Origin: Streptococcus plurextorum DSM 22810 | GTDB taxonomy: Bacteria; Bacillota; Bacilli; Lactobacillales; Streptococcaceae | NCBI RefSeq assembly: GCF_000423745.1 | Contig: NZ_AUIO01000003.1 | Span: 1-64,000 of the forward strand | Reading direction: 5' to 3' | Length of the DNA: 64,000 bases | Shown: positions 55,866-64,000 of the stretch, one piece after another | Numbering within the stretch: position 1 is the stretch's first letter | Layout of the letters: each line of letters starts with the position of its first letter | Translations under genes and position numbers: made by a program | The notes under the pieces: model-generated | What the model was told of the DNA's origin: nothing | Database searches by the model: none | What the model saw: only the letters and a program-made list of their open reading frames with translations

Positions 55866-57027
55866 TTGCTTTGTAAATCCGTTGGTGTTGGTCAATATGA
55901 CTGAGTCGAAAAGCACCAGTCTTGTAAGTCTCAAAAGAAGTTGATCCTTCTTGGTCAAGGACTAGTTCTTGATAAAAGAGTTTTTCATAGTCAGTAACAG
56001 ACAAAGGGATACGTTGAGTTAAGCTATCAAGACGGTTAGTCTCTAGCATCTTTTCATAACCTGAGACAAGAGTAACAGAAAAAATTTCTGATACGGCACC
56101 TGACCCATAAGAGAAAAGGGCAATGCGATCTCCAGCTTTTAGTGTCCGACTCGTTTCCAGCAAAGACAAGAGTCCCAGGTAGAGAGAGCCTGTATAGATG
56201 TTCCCGACTTGGCGACTATAGGTGATAGACGATTCAAAGTTAGCCACTAGCTCTGCTTGCTTTTCTTTGGGTAACTCTCTTGTCATCAGCTTTTGGAGAC
56301 CTTTGAGTGCTAATTTTGGAAAAGGGAGGTGCAAGCAGAAGGCTGTGAAGTCTTCTAAGCCCGATTGGTTACGCTGTTGGTATTCTTCCCAGGTAGTCTT
56401 TAAACTGTCTAGATATTGTTTGGTTGAGTACATGCCATTGACAAAAGGAGTGTCCGAGTAGTTTGGACGCCAAAAATCCATGACATCTCGAGTTTGAGCG
56501 ACATTGTCATCGTTGAAAGAGAGAATCCGTGGGTTCTTAGTCACTAACATTGCAACAGCCCCAGCACCTTGGGTCGGCTCGCCGGACGCATGGATACCAT
56601 ATTTAGCAATATCAGAAGCGATAACTAGAACTTTGCTATCAGGGTTGGCTGCAACGTGGAGTTTGGCGTAATTGAGTGCAGCAGTAGCAGCGTAACAGGC
56701 TTCTTTAATTTCAATGGACCGTGCAAATGGTTGAATGTCAAGTAAGCTATGAACATAGATGCTAGCTGCTTTTGATTGGTCAATACCGGATTCTGTTGCT
56801 AAAATCACCATATCAATAGCTGCTTTATCTGCTTGATCTAGGATAGTTTGGCTAGCAGAAGCTGCTAAAGTGACGATATCTTCTGAAATTGGGGTAATAC
56901 TGAGAGCGTCTAGCATTAGACCCACTGAAAATTTTTCAGGATCAACCCCTCTAGCCTGAGCCAAATCAGCCATATCTAGAACATATTGTGAGGTTGCAAA
57001 TCCAATTTTATCAATTCCGATAGTCAT
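55855..57027 (-). CDS. mvaS: HMG-CoA synthase
   Basis: Encodes 390 residues that condense acetyl-CoA with acetoacetyl-CoA. The nucleophile Cys is in EIKEACYAATAAL near residue 110, with catalytic Glu in TESGIDQSK near 79 and His in CLHLPFPK near 233. The ATG at 57027 (MTIGIDKIGFA) follows GGAGAAAAA. First gene of the mvaS-mvaA pair, divergent from thyA. Confidence 0.95.
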   Translation of the reverse strand: MTIGIDKIGFATSQYVLDMADLAQARGVDPEKFSVGLMLDALSITPISEDIVTLAASASQTILDQADKAAIDMVILATESGIDQSKAASIYVHSLLDIQPFARSIEIKEACYAATAALNYAKLHVAANPDSKVLVIASDIAKYGIHASGEPTQGAGAVAMLVTKNPRILSFNDDNVAQTRDVMDFWRPNYSDTPFVNGMYSTKQYLDSLKTTWEEYQQRNQSGLEDFTAFCLHLPFPKLALKGLQKLMTRELPKEKQAELVANFESSITYSRQVGNIYTGSLYLGLLSLLETSRTLKAGDRIALFSYGSGAVSEIFSVTLVSGYEKMLETNRLDSLTQRIPLSVTDYEKLFYQELVLDQEGSTSFETYKTGAFRLSHIDQHQRIYKANDN

Positions 57028-57232
57028 TTTTTCTCCACTCATATAGACTTATTATGTATTTTTATTTTCCCATCTTATCTGTCAGAACAAGTAGGTATCT
57101 GACAGAATTTTCCATCATCCATTCTACCATATTTTGAAAAAAAGCCATAAGACCTGAGACCTAATTTTTTCGTTGGATTTTTGAAAGGATTTTCGGTAAA
57201 ATAGCAGAGCGAAAAGGATAAGAAAGTGACTA

Positions 57233-58096
57233 ATGATGACAAAAGCAGATCATATTTTTAAAAACAACATCAAAAAAATCCTAGAGGAAGGTGTTATGAG
57301 TGAGCAAGCTCGGCCTAAATACAAAAATGGTCAGACGGCAAATTCTAAGTACATCACTGGGAGTTTTGCTGAATATGACTTGTCAAAAGGTGAATTTCCC
57401 ATCACTACCCTTCGTCCCATTGCCATCAAATCAGCTATTAAAGAAATTCTTTGGATTTACCAAGATCAGTCCAATAGTTTAGATATGCTTGAAGAAAAAT
57501 ATAAGGTACACTATTGGAATGATTGGGAAGTAGCAGGGCTGTCTGCCAATAATGGTGATAAGCGCTCTATTGGTCAGCGCTACGGAGCTATCGTCAAAAA
57601 GCATGATATCATCACAAAAATGCTTAAGCAGTTGGAGGAGAATCCGTGGAATCGCCGTAATGTGATTTCACTTTGGGATTATGAGGCCTTTGAGGAAACT
57701 TCAGGGCTACTACCTTGTGCCTTTCAAACCATGTTTGATGTGCGCCGTGTGAATGGGGAGATTTATCTGGATGCAACCTTGACGCAACGTTCCAATGACA
57801 TGTTGGTAGCACACCATATCAATGCCATGCAATATGTGGCTTTACAGATGATGATTGCTAAGCATTTTGGCTGGAAAGTTGGAAAGTTTTTCTACTTTAT
57901 CAACAACCTCCACATCTATGACAATCAATTTGAACAAGCAGAGGAACTCCTTCGCCGTCAGCCAAGTACTTGTCAACCGAGACTGCTTTTAAACGTACCA
58001 GACGGGACTAATTTTTTTGAGATCAAACCAGAAGATTTCGAGCTGATAGATTATGATCCTGTTTACCCCCAACTCAAGTTTGATTTAGCTATCTAA
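57233..58096 (+). CDS. thyA: Thymidylate synthase
   Basis: Encodes about 287 residues that methylate dUMP with methylene-THF. The catalytic Cys is in [10 protein letters not shown] near residue 160 and the dUMP motif [19 protein letters not shown] follows near 182. The start may be 57233 or 57236. It is followed by folA, which regenerates THF from the DHF it makes. Confidence 0.95.
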   Translation: MMTKADHIFKNNIKKILEEGVMSEQARPKYKNGQTANSKYITGSFAEYDLSKGEFPITTLRPIAIKSAIKEILWIYQDQSNSLDMLEEKYKVHYWNDWEVAGLSANNGDKRSIGQRYGAIVKKHDIITKMLKQLEENPWNRRNVISLWDYEAFEETSGLLPCAFQTMFDVRRVNGEIYLDATLTQRSNDMLVAHHINAMQYVALQMMIAKHFGWKVGKFFYFINNLHIYDNQFEQAEELLRRQPSTCQPRLLLNVPDGTNFFEIKPEDFELIDYDPVYPQLKFDLAI

Positions 58097-58173
58097 GGCC
58101 ATTATTGAGTAGCTTAGCACATCAAACAGTGTTTAAATCAGCAATTTTTGGAGCTTTTTGGTAAACTAGACTT

Positions 58174-58686
58174 ATGACAACTAATAAAAAAATCATTGCC
58201 ATTTGGGCTCAGGCTGAAAATGGTGTAATTGGAAAAAAACAGACCATGCCCTGGCATCTACCTGCTGAATTCAAGCATTTCAAAGAAACCACGATGGGTC
58301 AGGCTATTTTGATGGGGCGGGTTACTTTTGATGGCATGAATCGTCGTGTCTTGCCTGGTCGTGAAATTTTGATTTTAACACACGATTTAGACTTTAAGGC
58401 AGATGGGGTAAAAGTTGTTCATTCTGTTGATGAAGCGATGTCTTGGTTCAATAGTCAAGATAAAAATCTCTATATTGCTGGAGGTTCTGCTATTTATAAG
58501 GCTTTTGAACCTTACTATCAACAATTGATTCAAACCACCATACATGCAACTCTTGAGGGAGATACTTATTTTCCAGATATTTCAAAAGAGAATTTTGTGC
58601 TCGTTTCTGAACAAGTGATTGCTAAAGACGATCAAAATGCATATGATTTTACGATTGCGATACTGGATAGGAAAGGTAAAGCTTAA
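58174..58686 (+). CDS. folA: Dihydrofolate reductase
   Basis: Encodes 170 residues. Substrate and cofactor motifs: AQAENGVIGKKQTMPWHLPAE (first part) near residue 12, the acid Glu near 30, AILMGRVTF near 46 and YIAGGSAIYKAF near 108. It is the trimethoprim target. Its stop overlaps the next small gene by one base. Confidence 0.95.
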   Translation: MTTNKKIIAIWAQAENGVIGKKQTMPWHLPAEFKHFKETTMGQAILMGRVTFDGMNRRVLPGREILILTHDLDFKADGVKVVHSVDEAMSWFNSQDKNLYIAGGSAIYKAFEPYYQQLIQTTIHATLEGDTYFPDISKENFVLVSEQVIAKDDQNAYDFTIAILDRKGKA

Positions 58687-58856
58687 TGCAACGCAGTATT
58701 TTCGGAGTTTTCACAGCTTTTTTAGGGGTGATTTGTATTTTGGCAATAGGCCCAGCTCTGCGTAAAAAACGCTATGGTTTAGCTTTATTCTGTTTACTTA
58801 ATGCTGTTACCAATCTTGTCAATACCATCCACGCCTTCTCAGGGACACTATTTTAG
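58686..58856 (+). CDS. Small membrane protein between folA and clpX
   Basis: Encodes 56 residues with two hydrophobic segments (about 5-24 and 32-50) separated by LRKKRYG. The ATG overlaps the folA stop (TAATG), so it is translationally coupled. Similar short ORFs sit here in other streptococci. Function unknown. Confidence 0.68.
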   Translation: MQRSIFGVFTAFLGVICILAIGPALRKKRYGLALFCLLNAVTNLVNTIHAFSGTLF

Positions 58857-58874
58857 AAATTAGGAAAAAATACA

Positions 58875-60104
58875 ATGGCGACAAATCGAAAAAATGACCA
58901 CCATGTTTACTGCTCATTCTGTGGTAAAAATCAGGAAGAAGTACGTAAAATCGTTGCAGGGAACGGTGTTTTTATCTGTAATGAGTGTGTGGAACTATCA
59001 CAAGAAATTATTCGTGAGGAATTAGCAGAAGAAGTTCTTGCTGACTTGACAGAAGTGCCAAAACCAAAAGAGTTGCTGGACATTTTAAACCAATACGTGG
59101 TGGGTCAAGACCGAGCTAAACGAGCTTTAGCTGTGGCGGTTTATAATCACTATAAGCGTATCAGCTTCACGGAAAGCCGTAATGAGGATGATGTGGATTT
59201 ACAAAAATCAAATATCCTCATGATTGGCCCAACAGGTTCAGGTAAGACCTTTTTAGCACAGACTTTGGCTAAAAGTTTAAATGTACCATTTGCCATTGCA
59301 GATGCGACCTCTTTAACAGAAGCGGGTTATGTGGGCGAGGATGTTGAAAATATCCTGCTGAAACTGATTCAAGCAGCAGACTACAATATCGAACGTGCTG
59401 AGCGTGGTATTGTTTACGTTGATGAGATTGATAAAATCGCTAAAAAAAGCGAGAATGTCTCTATCACACGAGATGTCTCTGGTGAAGGTGTCCAGCAAGC
59501 CCTGCTTAAAATCATTGAAGGGACCGTGGCTAGTGTTCCGCCACAAGGTGGACGTAAACACCCTAATCAAGAAATGATTCAGATTGACACTAAAAATATC
59601 CTATTTATCGTTGGTGGTGCATTTGACGGTATTGAGGAAATTGTCAAACAGCGCATGGGAGAAAAAATCATTGGATTTGGACAAAATAACAGAAAAATCG
59701 ATGATGATGCTTCTTATATGCAAGAAATCATTTCAGAAGACATTCAAAAATTTGGTCTGATTCCAGAATTTATCGGTCGTTTGCCAGTTGTTGCAGCGCT
59801 TGAGCAATTAACTGTTGAAGATTTGGTGCTGATTTTGACAGAGCCTCGAAACGCTTTAGTCAAACAGTACAAGACCCTCCTATCCTATGACGGTGTTGAA
59901 TTAGACTTTGACCAAGAAGCATTGGAAACCATTGCTGCTAAAGCCATCGAACGCAAGACAGGAGCTCGTGGTCTTCGTTCCATCATTGAAGAAACCATGT
60001 TGGATGTGATGTTTGATATTCCTAGCCAGGAAGATGTTGTAGGGGTTCGTATCACTAAGGAAGCTGTGGAAGGTAAGGAAGCACCTATCCTTGAAACAGC
60101 TTAG
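58875..60104 (+). CDS. clpX: Clp protease ATPase subunit ClpX
   Basis: Encodes 409 residues: an N-terminal C4 zinc domain ([17 protein letters not shown]) and an AAA+ domain with Walker A GPTGSGKT near 115, Walker B YVDEIDK near 180 and an [10 protein letters not shown] sensor-2 region near 360. It unfolds substrates for ClpP. Followed by ysxC, the usual streptococcal order. Confidence 0.97.
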   Translation: MATNRKNDHHVYCSFCGKNQEEVRKIVAGNGVFICNECVELSQEIIREELAEEVLADLTEVPKPKELLDILNQYVVGQDRAKRALAVAVYNHYKRISFTESRNEDDVDLQKSNILMIGPTGSGKTFLAQTLAKSLNVPFAIADATSLTEAGYVGEDVENILLKLIQAADYNIERAERGIVYVDEIDKIAKKSENVSITRDVSGEGVQQALLKIIEGTVASVPPQGGRKHPNQEMIQIDTKNILFIVGGAFDGIEEIVKQRMGEKIIGFGQNNRKIDDDASYMQEIISEDIQKFGLIPEFIGRLPVVAALEQLTVEDLVLILTEPRNALVKQYKTLLSYDGVELDFDQEALETIAAKAIERKTGARGLRSIIEETMLDVMFDIPSQEDVVGVRITKEAVEGKEAPILETA

Positions 60105-60112
60105 GAGGTTTT

Positions 60113-60709
60113 ATGTCAGATACATTTTTAAACACACATAATGCCTCACTTCTCCTTAGCGCTGCTAATAAATCACACTATCCTCAAGATGACCTGCCAG
60201 AGATTGCCTTAGCTGGGCGTTCAAATGTTGGAAAATCAAGTTTCATCAACTGTCTTTTAGGGAGGAAAAATCTGGCGAGGACGTCGAGTAAGCCAGGTAA
60301 AACGCAATTACTGAATTTTTTCAATATTGATGACAAAATCCGTTTTGTCGATGTACCAGGCTATGGCTATGCTAAGGTTTCAAAATCAGAGCGCCTCAAG
60401 TGGGGGAAAATGATTGAAGAGTATTTAACTAGCCGGGAAAATCTTAGAGCTGTAGTCAGCTTGGTTGACCTGCGTCATGAGCCCTCGGCGGACGATGTTC
60501 AGATGTATGAATTTCTCAAGTATTATGACATCCCCGTTATTATCGTAGCCACTAAGGCGGATAAAATTCCGCGTGGTAAATGGAACAAGCATGAGTCAGT
60601 TGTTAAGAAAAAACTCAATTTTGATAAATCGGATTCTTTTATTATTTTTTCATCTGAAACACGTCAGGGTTATGATGAAGCTTGGGAGACGATTTTAGGA
60701 CATCTATGA
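60113..60709 (+). CDS. ysxC: GTPase YsxC/EngB
   Basis: Encodes 198 residues of the TrmE-Era-EngA-like GTPases. G1 [10 protein letters not shown] near residue 36, G2 TSSKPGKTQ near 60, G3 DVPGYG near 82 and G4 ATKADK near 148. It acts in 50S assembly and is essential in many bacteria. AGGAGG precedes the ATG, 8 bases after clpX. Confidence 0.96.
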   Translation: MSDTFLNTHNASLLLSAANKSHYPQDDLPEIALAGRSNVGKSSFINCLLGRKNLARTSSKPGKTQLLNFFNIDDKIRFVDVPGYGYAKVSKSERLKWGKMIEEYLTSRENLRAVVSLVDLRHEPSADDVQMYEFLKYYDIPVIIVATKADKIPRGKWNKHESVVKKKLNFDKSDSFIIFSSETRQGYDEAWETILGHL

Positions 60710-60710
60710 C

Positions 60711-60755
60711 AAAAAGCGAAGCTTAATCAGTTATCTGAAAAGGCTTCGCTTTTAA
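60711..60755 (+). terminator. clpX-ysxC terminator
   Basis: AAAAGCGAAGC pairs with GCTTCGCTTTT over a 20-base loop, just behind the ysxC stop and convergent with the repressor gene. Confidence 0.82.
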
Positions 60756-60785
60756 TGTTGTCGTAAAGGGTGAATAGCTGGGAAT

Positions 60786-61484
60786 CTAGGCTTCTAAGGG
60801 CATAAAATGGCCAACAATTTTACCGATAATACGCGGTCCTTCATCGTAAGGAGCAAACTTATCCTTATATTTAGGGTTAAGGGAAACCAGACGTAGTCCC
60901 TCCTCTTCACGATAAACCTTCTTGATGTAGGTCTGTCCATCCCAATCTACAGCATAAACAGCACCGTCATAATCAAAACCAGTCTGTTTGATGAGGGCAA
61001 CTTCGCCGTTTAAATAGACTGGATTCATGCTATCGCCAAAAATCCAAGAGGCAAAGTCATGGTCTAATTCTTCCTCGTAAAAAACCGTGTCATAATTGCC
61101 ATCGTTGTAGTATGAAAAGCCCCCACCAGCTGATAATTTTTCGTAGACTTTATATTCAAAACGTGGTTTGGCTAGGCGTCTTTGCTGATCGAGTTCATCT
61201 TTAGCAAAATTAATGACTTTTTCTTTTCTATCAGGATCTAATTGGTTAAAAATCTGCGTCAGTTTAGGGACTTGCGCACTTTGGCCGTAGAGAATGTAGT
61301 CGGTGCTTGTATCCAGAAGTGCTGCGATTTTACTCAGGCGTTGTCCAGTAGGGAGTGATTTTCCAGATTCCCACTTTGAGATGGTGCTATCAGATTTGTA
61401 GCCTAATCGCTTAGCGAGTTCGGCTTGTTCTAACCCAGAAGCTAGTCTCAATTGACGTAGTCGCTCTGCTATTTCCAAAGACAT
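60786..61484 (-). CDS. S24-family XRE repressor (HdiR/LexA-like)
   Basis: Encodes 232 residues: an XRE helix-turn-helix (about 8-65, AELAKRLGYKSDSTISKWE) and a C-terminal S24 peptidase domain with Ser in FGDSMNP near 155 and Lys in EVALIKQT near 170. A probable self-cleavage site lies in LSAGGG near 117. This is the design of damage-inducible repressors such as lactococcal HdiR. Its target is not visible here; it may act on its own promoter and an error-prone polymerase elsewhere. The ATG at 61484 follows AAAGGAG. Confidence 0.85.
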   Translation of the reverse strand: MSLEIAERLRQLRLASGLEQAELAKRLGYKSDSTISKWESGKSLPTGQRLSKIAALLDTSTDYILYGQSAQVPKLTQIFNQLDPDRKEKVINFAKDELDQQRRLAKPRFEYKVYEKLSAGGGFSYYNDGNYDTVFYEEELDHDFASWIFGDSMNPVYLNGEVALIKQTGFDYDGAVYAVDWDGQTYIKKVYREEEGLRLVSLNPKYKDKFAPYDEGPRIIGKIVGHFMPLEA

Positions 61485-61636
61485 AAAAAACTCCTTTACA
61501 AAATGATAAGAAAATAATATCATATACTTGAAAAAAAATCAACATACCTGAAAAAAATTCATTCAGAGCGATTTTGTTTTGCAAAAATGGCTAAAAACCT
61601 GTAATATAGAAAGGATGATAAGTATGGAGGTCAGTT

Positions 61637-63586
61637 TTGGCTAAGAAAGAGATTAACATAAATAACTATAATGACGATGCCATTCAGGTACTGGAAGGGT
61701 TGGACGCCGTCCGCAAACGCCCCGGAATGTACATCGGCTCAACAGACGGGAATGGGCTTCACCACATGGTCTGGGAGATTGTCGATAACGCTGTTGATGA
61801 GGCCCTCTCCGGTTTCGGTGACCGAATTGATGTGACCATTAACAAGGACGGCAGTCTGTCCGTTTCCGACCGTGGACGTGGTATGCCCGTTGGTATGCAC
61901 GCTACCGGCAAGCCAACCGTAGAAGTCATCTTCACCGTTCTCCACGCAGGTGGGAAGTTCGGTCAAGGTGGCTACAAGACATCAGGTGGTCTGCACGGGG
62001 TTGGTTCTTCGGTGGTCAATGCCCTGTCCAGCTGGTTGGAAGTGGAGATTACCCGTGACGGAGCGGTTTACAAGCAACGGTTTGAGCAGGGCGGAAAACC
62101 AGTCACGACCTTGGAGAAGATTGGTACCGCACCAAAATCAAAAACAGGCACAAAAGTAACCTTTATGCCTGACGACACCATTTTCTCAACGACTGATTTC
62201 AAGTTCAACACCATTGCCGAACGCCTGAAAGAATCAGCCTTCTTGCTCAAACAGGTCACCATGACCTTGACAGACGAGCGGACAGGTGAGCAGGAGGAGT
62301 ACCACTATGAAAATGGCGTGCAGGACTTTGTGTCCTACCTCAACGAAGATAAGGAAACTTTGACACCTGTCCTCTATTTTGAAGGAGAAGATGCAGGTTT
62401 CCAGGTCCAAGTGGCCATGCAGTACAACGACGGTTATTCAGACAACATCCTGTCCTTCGTCAACAACGTTCGGACCAAGGACGGCGGTACCCATGAAACA
62501 GGGCTCAAGCTAGCCATTACCAAGGCTATGAACGACTACGCCCGCAAGACCAACTTGCTCAAGGAAAAGGACAAGAATTTGGAAGGCTCTGACTACCGTG
62601 AAGGTCTGTCTGCGGTCCTTTCTATCCTTGTCCCAGAAGAGCATTTGCAGTTTGAAGGGCAGACCAAGGACAAGCTAGGAAGCCCCTTGGCACGACCTGT
62701 GGTGGACGGCATTGTATCGGACAAGCTGACCTTCTTCCTTTTGGAAAATGGCGAGCTAGCATCTAATCTAGTCCGCAAGGCCATTAAGGCCCGTGACGCC
62801 CGCGAGGCCGCTCGTAAGGCCCGTGACGAATCCCGAAATGGTAAGAAAAACAAGAAGGACAAGGGCCTCCTATCAGGAAAATTAACTCCAGCCCAGTCCA
62901 AAAATCCAGCCAAAAACGAACTCTATCTGGTCGAGGGGGATTCAGCCGGAGGCTCTGCCAAACAGGGCCGTGACCGCAAATTCCAAGCTATTCTACCCTT
63001 GCGTGGTAAGGTTATCAACACCGCCAAGGCAAAAATGGCGGACATTCTTAAAAATGAAGAAATCAACACCATGATTTACACCATTGGTGCAGGTGTTGGG
63101 TCGGATTTCACTATCGAAGATGTCAACTATGACAAGATTATTATCATGACCGATGCGGATACGGACGGTGCCCACATTCAGACTCTCTTGCTGACTTTCT
63201 TCTATCGCTATATGCGACCTTTGGTAGAAGCTGGTCGGGTTTACATTGCCCTGCCGCCACTTTATAAGATGTCAAAAGGCAAGGGCAAGACAGAAAAGAT
63301 TGCTTACGCTTGGTCTGACGGGGAATTAGAAGATCTCCGCAAGGATTTTGGCAAGGGCTTTATCCTCCAACGCTACAAGGGACTTGGTGAGATGAATGCC
63401 GATCAGCTCTGGGAAACAACCATGAACCCTGAAACCCGTACCCTTATCCGTGTCACCATTGAAGACCTAGCCCGTGCTGAACGCCGTGTATCCGTCCTCA
63501 TGGGGGATAAGGTCGAGCCACGCCGCAAGTGGATTGAGGACAATGTCAAGTTTACATTGGAGGAAGCGACAGCTTTTACTAAATAA
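61637..63586 (+). CDS. parE: DNA topoisomerase IV subunit B
   Basis: Encodes 649 residues. The GHKL ATPase domain has DNAVDEALSGFGD near 52 and GGLHGVGSSVVNAL near 119. The TOPRIM domain has YLVEGDSAGGSAKQGRD near 435 and DADTDGAH near 510. ParE rather than GyrB is indicated by close match to streptococcal ParE, including the RNGKKNKKDKGLLSGKL stretch. The start is TTG at 61637 behind GGAGG. Codon use is noticeably more GC-rich than in neighbours. A fic gene follows after 23 bases instead of parC. Confidence 0.95.
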   Translation: MAKKEININNYNDDAIQVLEGLDAVRKRPGMYIGSTDGNGLHHMVWEIVDNAVDEALSGFGDRIDVTINKDGSLSVSDRGRGMPVGMHATGKPTVEVIFTVLHAGGKFGQGGYKTSGGLHGVGSSVVNALSSWLEVEITRDGAVYKQRFEQGGKPVTTLEKIGTAPKSKTGTKVTFMPDDTIFSTTDFKFNTIAERLKESAFLLKQVTMTLTDERTGEQEEYHYENGVQDFVSYLNEDKETLTPVLYFEGEDAGFQVQVAMQYNDGYSDNILSFVNNVRTKDGGTHETGLKLAITKAMNDYARKTNLLKEKDKNLEGSDYREGLSAVLSILVPEEHLQFEGQTKDKLGSPLARPVVDGIVSDKLTFFLLENGELASNLVRKAIKARDAREAARKARDESRNGKKNKKDKGLLSGKLTPAQSKNPAKNELYLVEGDSAGGSAKQGRDRKFQAILPLRGKVINTAKAKMADILKNEEINTMIYTIGAGVGSDFTIEDVNYDKIIIMTDADTDGAHIQTLLLTFFYRYMRPLVEAGRVYIALPPLYKMSKGKGKTEKIAYAWSDGELEDLRKDFGKGFILQRYKGLGEMNADQLWETTMNPETRTLIRVTIEDLARAERRVSVLMGDKVEPRRKWIEDNVKFTLEEATAFTK

Positions 63587-63609
63587 TCTCAGGGAAATTG
63601 AGGTGCAGT

Positions 63610-64000
63610 ATGGTTTTAGAAAATAAATTGGGGATTGAAAATTCGGCTGAATTAGCTCGACTTGAGGAACAAATCAGCAAGAGAAAAGCAGCTCAACTGT
63701 TTGAAACTGGTCAACTGTTCCAGATAGAAGTTGGGACTTTTACAGGTTTGGCACACATTCATCAGGCTCTATTTGAGGATATTTACGACCTTGCAGGCAA
63801 AATTCGTGACGTCAACATTGCCAAGGGGAATTTTCAATTTGCTCCTCGAATCTTTCTGGAGCAGTCTTTAGCCTATATCGACAAGCTACCTCACGAAACT
63901 TTTGATGAAATCGTTGAAAAATATGCGGATATGAACATTGCTCACCCTTTCCGTGAGGGAAATGGTCGTAGTATGCGTATCTGGTTGGATTGTATGCTGC
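63610..64000 (+). CDS. fic: Fic-domain AMP-transferase, 5' part
   Basis: The ATG at 63610, behind GAGGTG, opens 130 codons running off the window. The visible protein has an N-terminal helical part and the Fic motif HPFREGNGRS near residue 111 (consensus HxFx(D/E)GNGR), with all catalytic residues. FAPRIFLEQSLAYI near 77 is the usual flap region. These enzymes AMPylate target proteins. No inhibitory (S/T)xxxE(G/N) helix was seen in the visible part; it may lie beyond the edge. It directly follows parE. Confidence 0.85.
   Translation, partial: MVLENKLGIENSAELARLEEQISKRKAAQLFETGQLFQIEVGTFTGLAHIHQALFEDIYDLAGKIRDVNIAKGNFQFAPRIFLEQSLAYIDKLPHETFDEIVEKYADMNIAHPFREGNGRSMRIWLDCML

Noticed and set aside
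1..64000. CRISPR arrays, rRNA and tRNA genes
   Set aside because: No regularly spaced direct repeats, rRNA segments or cloverleaf sequences were recognised on reading.

Overview
The window is a low-GC streptococcal chromosome, most like the Streptococcus suis group. The main clues are gene orders typical of streptococci (tmk-holB-yabA-rsmI, infC-rpmI-rplT, thyA-folA-clpX-ysxC, malX-malC-malD-malA-malR-malQ-malP), a CBS-HotDog SpxR-type regulator, a mevalonate-pathway mvaS/mvaA pair, and the polyamine operon speA-speE-lys-nspC-aguA-aguB known from pneumococcus and S. suis. Species assignment is inference; genus is secure. No tRNA, rRNA or CRISPR array was found.

Region 1 (1-7.7 kb) is accessory. 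It begins inside the 3' end of an ArsR-type regulator. A copper cassette follows: copY, a multicopper oxidase and a CPH-type copper ATPase, behind a promoter with two cop boxes. The 3' end of copY is duplicated on the far side of the oxidase gene. After a strong terminator come a truncated-looking ORF, two tiny ORFs and a large serine recombinase, which looks like the end of an integrated element. Region 2 (7.7-14.9 kb) opens with about 350 nt of highly structured, apparently untranslated RNA ending in an intrinsic terminator. Directly after it lies a tightly overlapping polyamine operon (agmatine to putrescine, plus two alternative routes to spermidine). Its first gene, speA, is interrupted by one in-frame amber codon.

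Region 3 (14.9-22.7 kb) holds housekeeping genes: asnA, pepS, a DUF4044 peptide, obg and a MurA enzyme. It also holds a divergent ABC-F gene with a leader and terminator typical of attenuation control. Region 4 (22.7-35.3 kb) is a maltodextrin regulon: two GH13 enzymes, the MalX-MalC-MalD transporter, MalA, the LacI-type MalR, MalQ and MalP. Near-identical LacI-type operators lie in three promoters. Region 5 (35.3-39.5 kb) has a TreR-like GntR regulator facing an endonuclease/exonuclease/phosphatase-family gene and a glucose/maltose-family PTS EIICBA. The intergenic space between them carries an S. suis-like inverted-repeat element and a palindromic operator candidate.

Region 6 (39.6-63.6 kb) is core genome: spxR, map, tmk/holB/yabA/rsmI, pepT, ebsA, ferredoxin, a LysM protein, cmk, the IF3-L35-L20 operon with an attenuator leader and probable non-AUG IF3 start, mvaS/mvaA, thyA/folA, clpX/ysxC, an S24 repressor and parE. 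The window ends inside a fic gene placed directly behind parE. Some Fic toxins AMPylate ParE and GyrB, so this linkage deserves attention.
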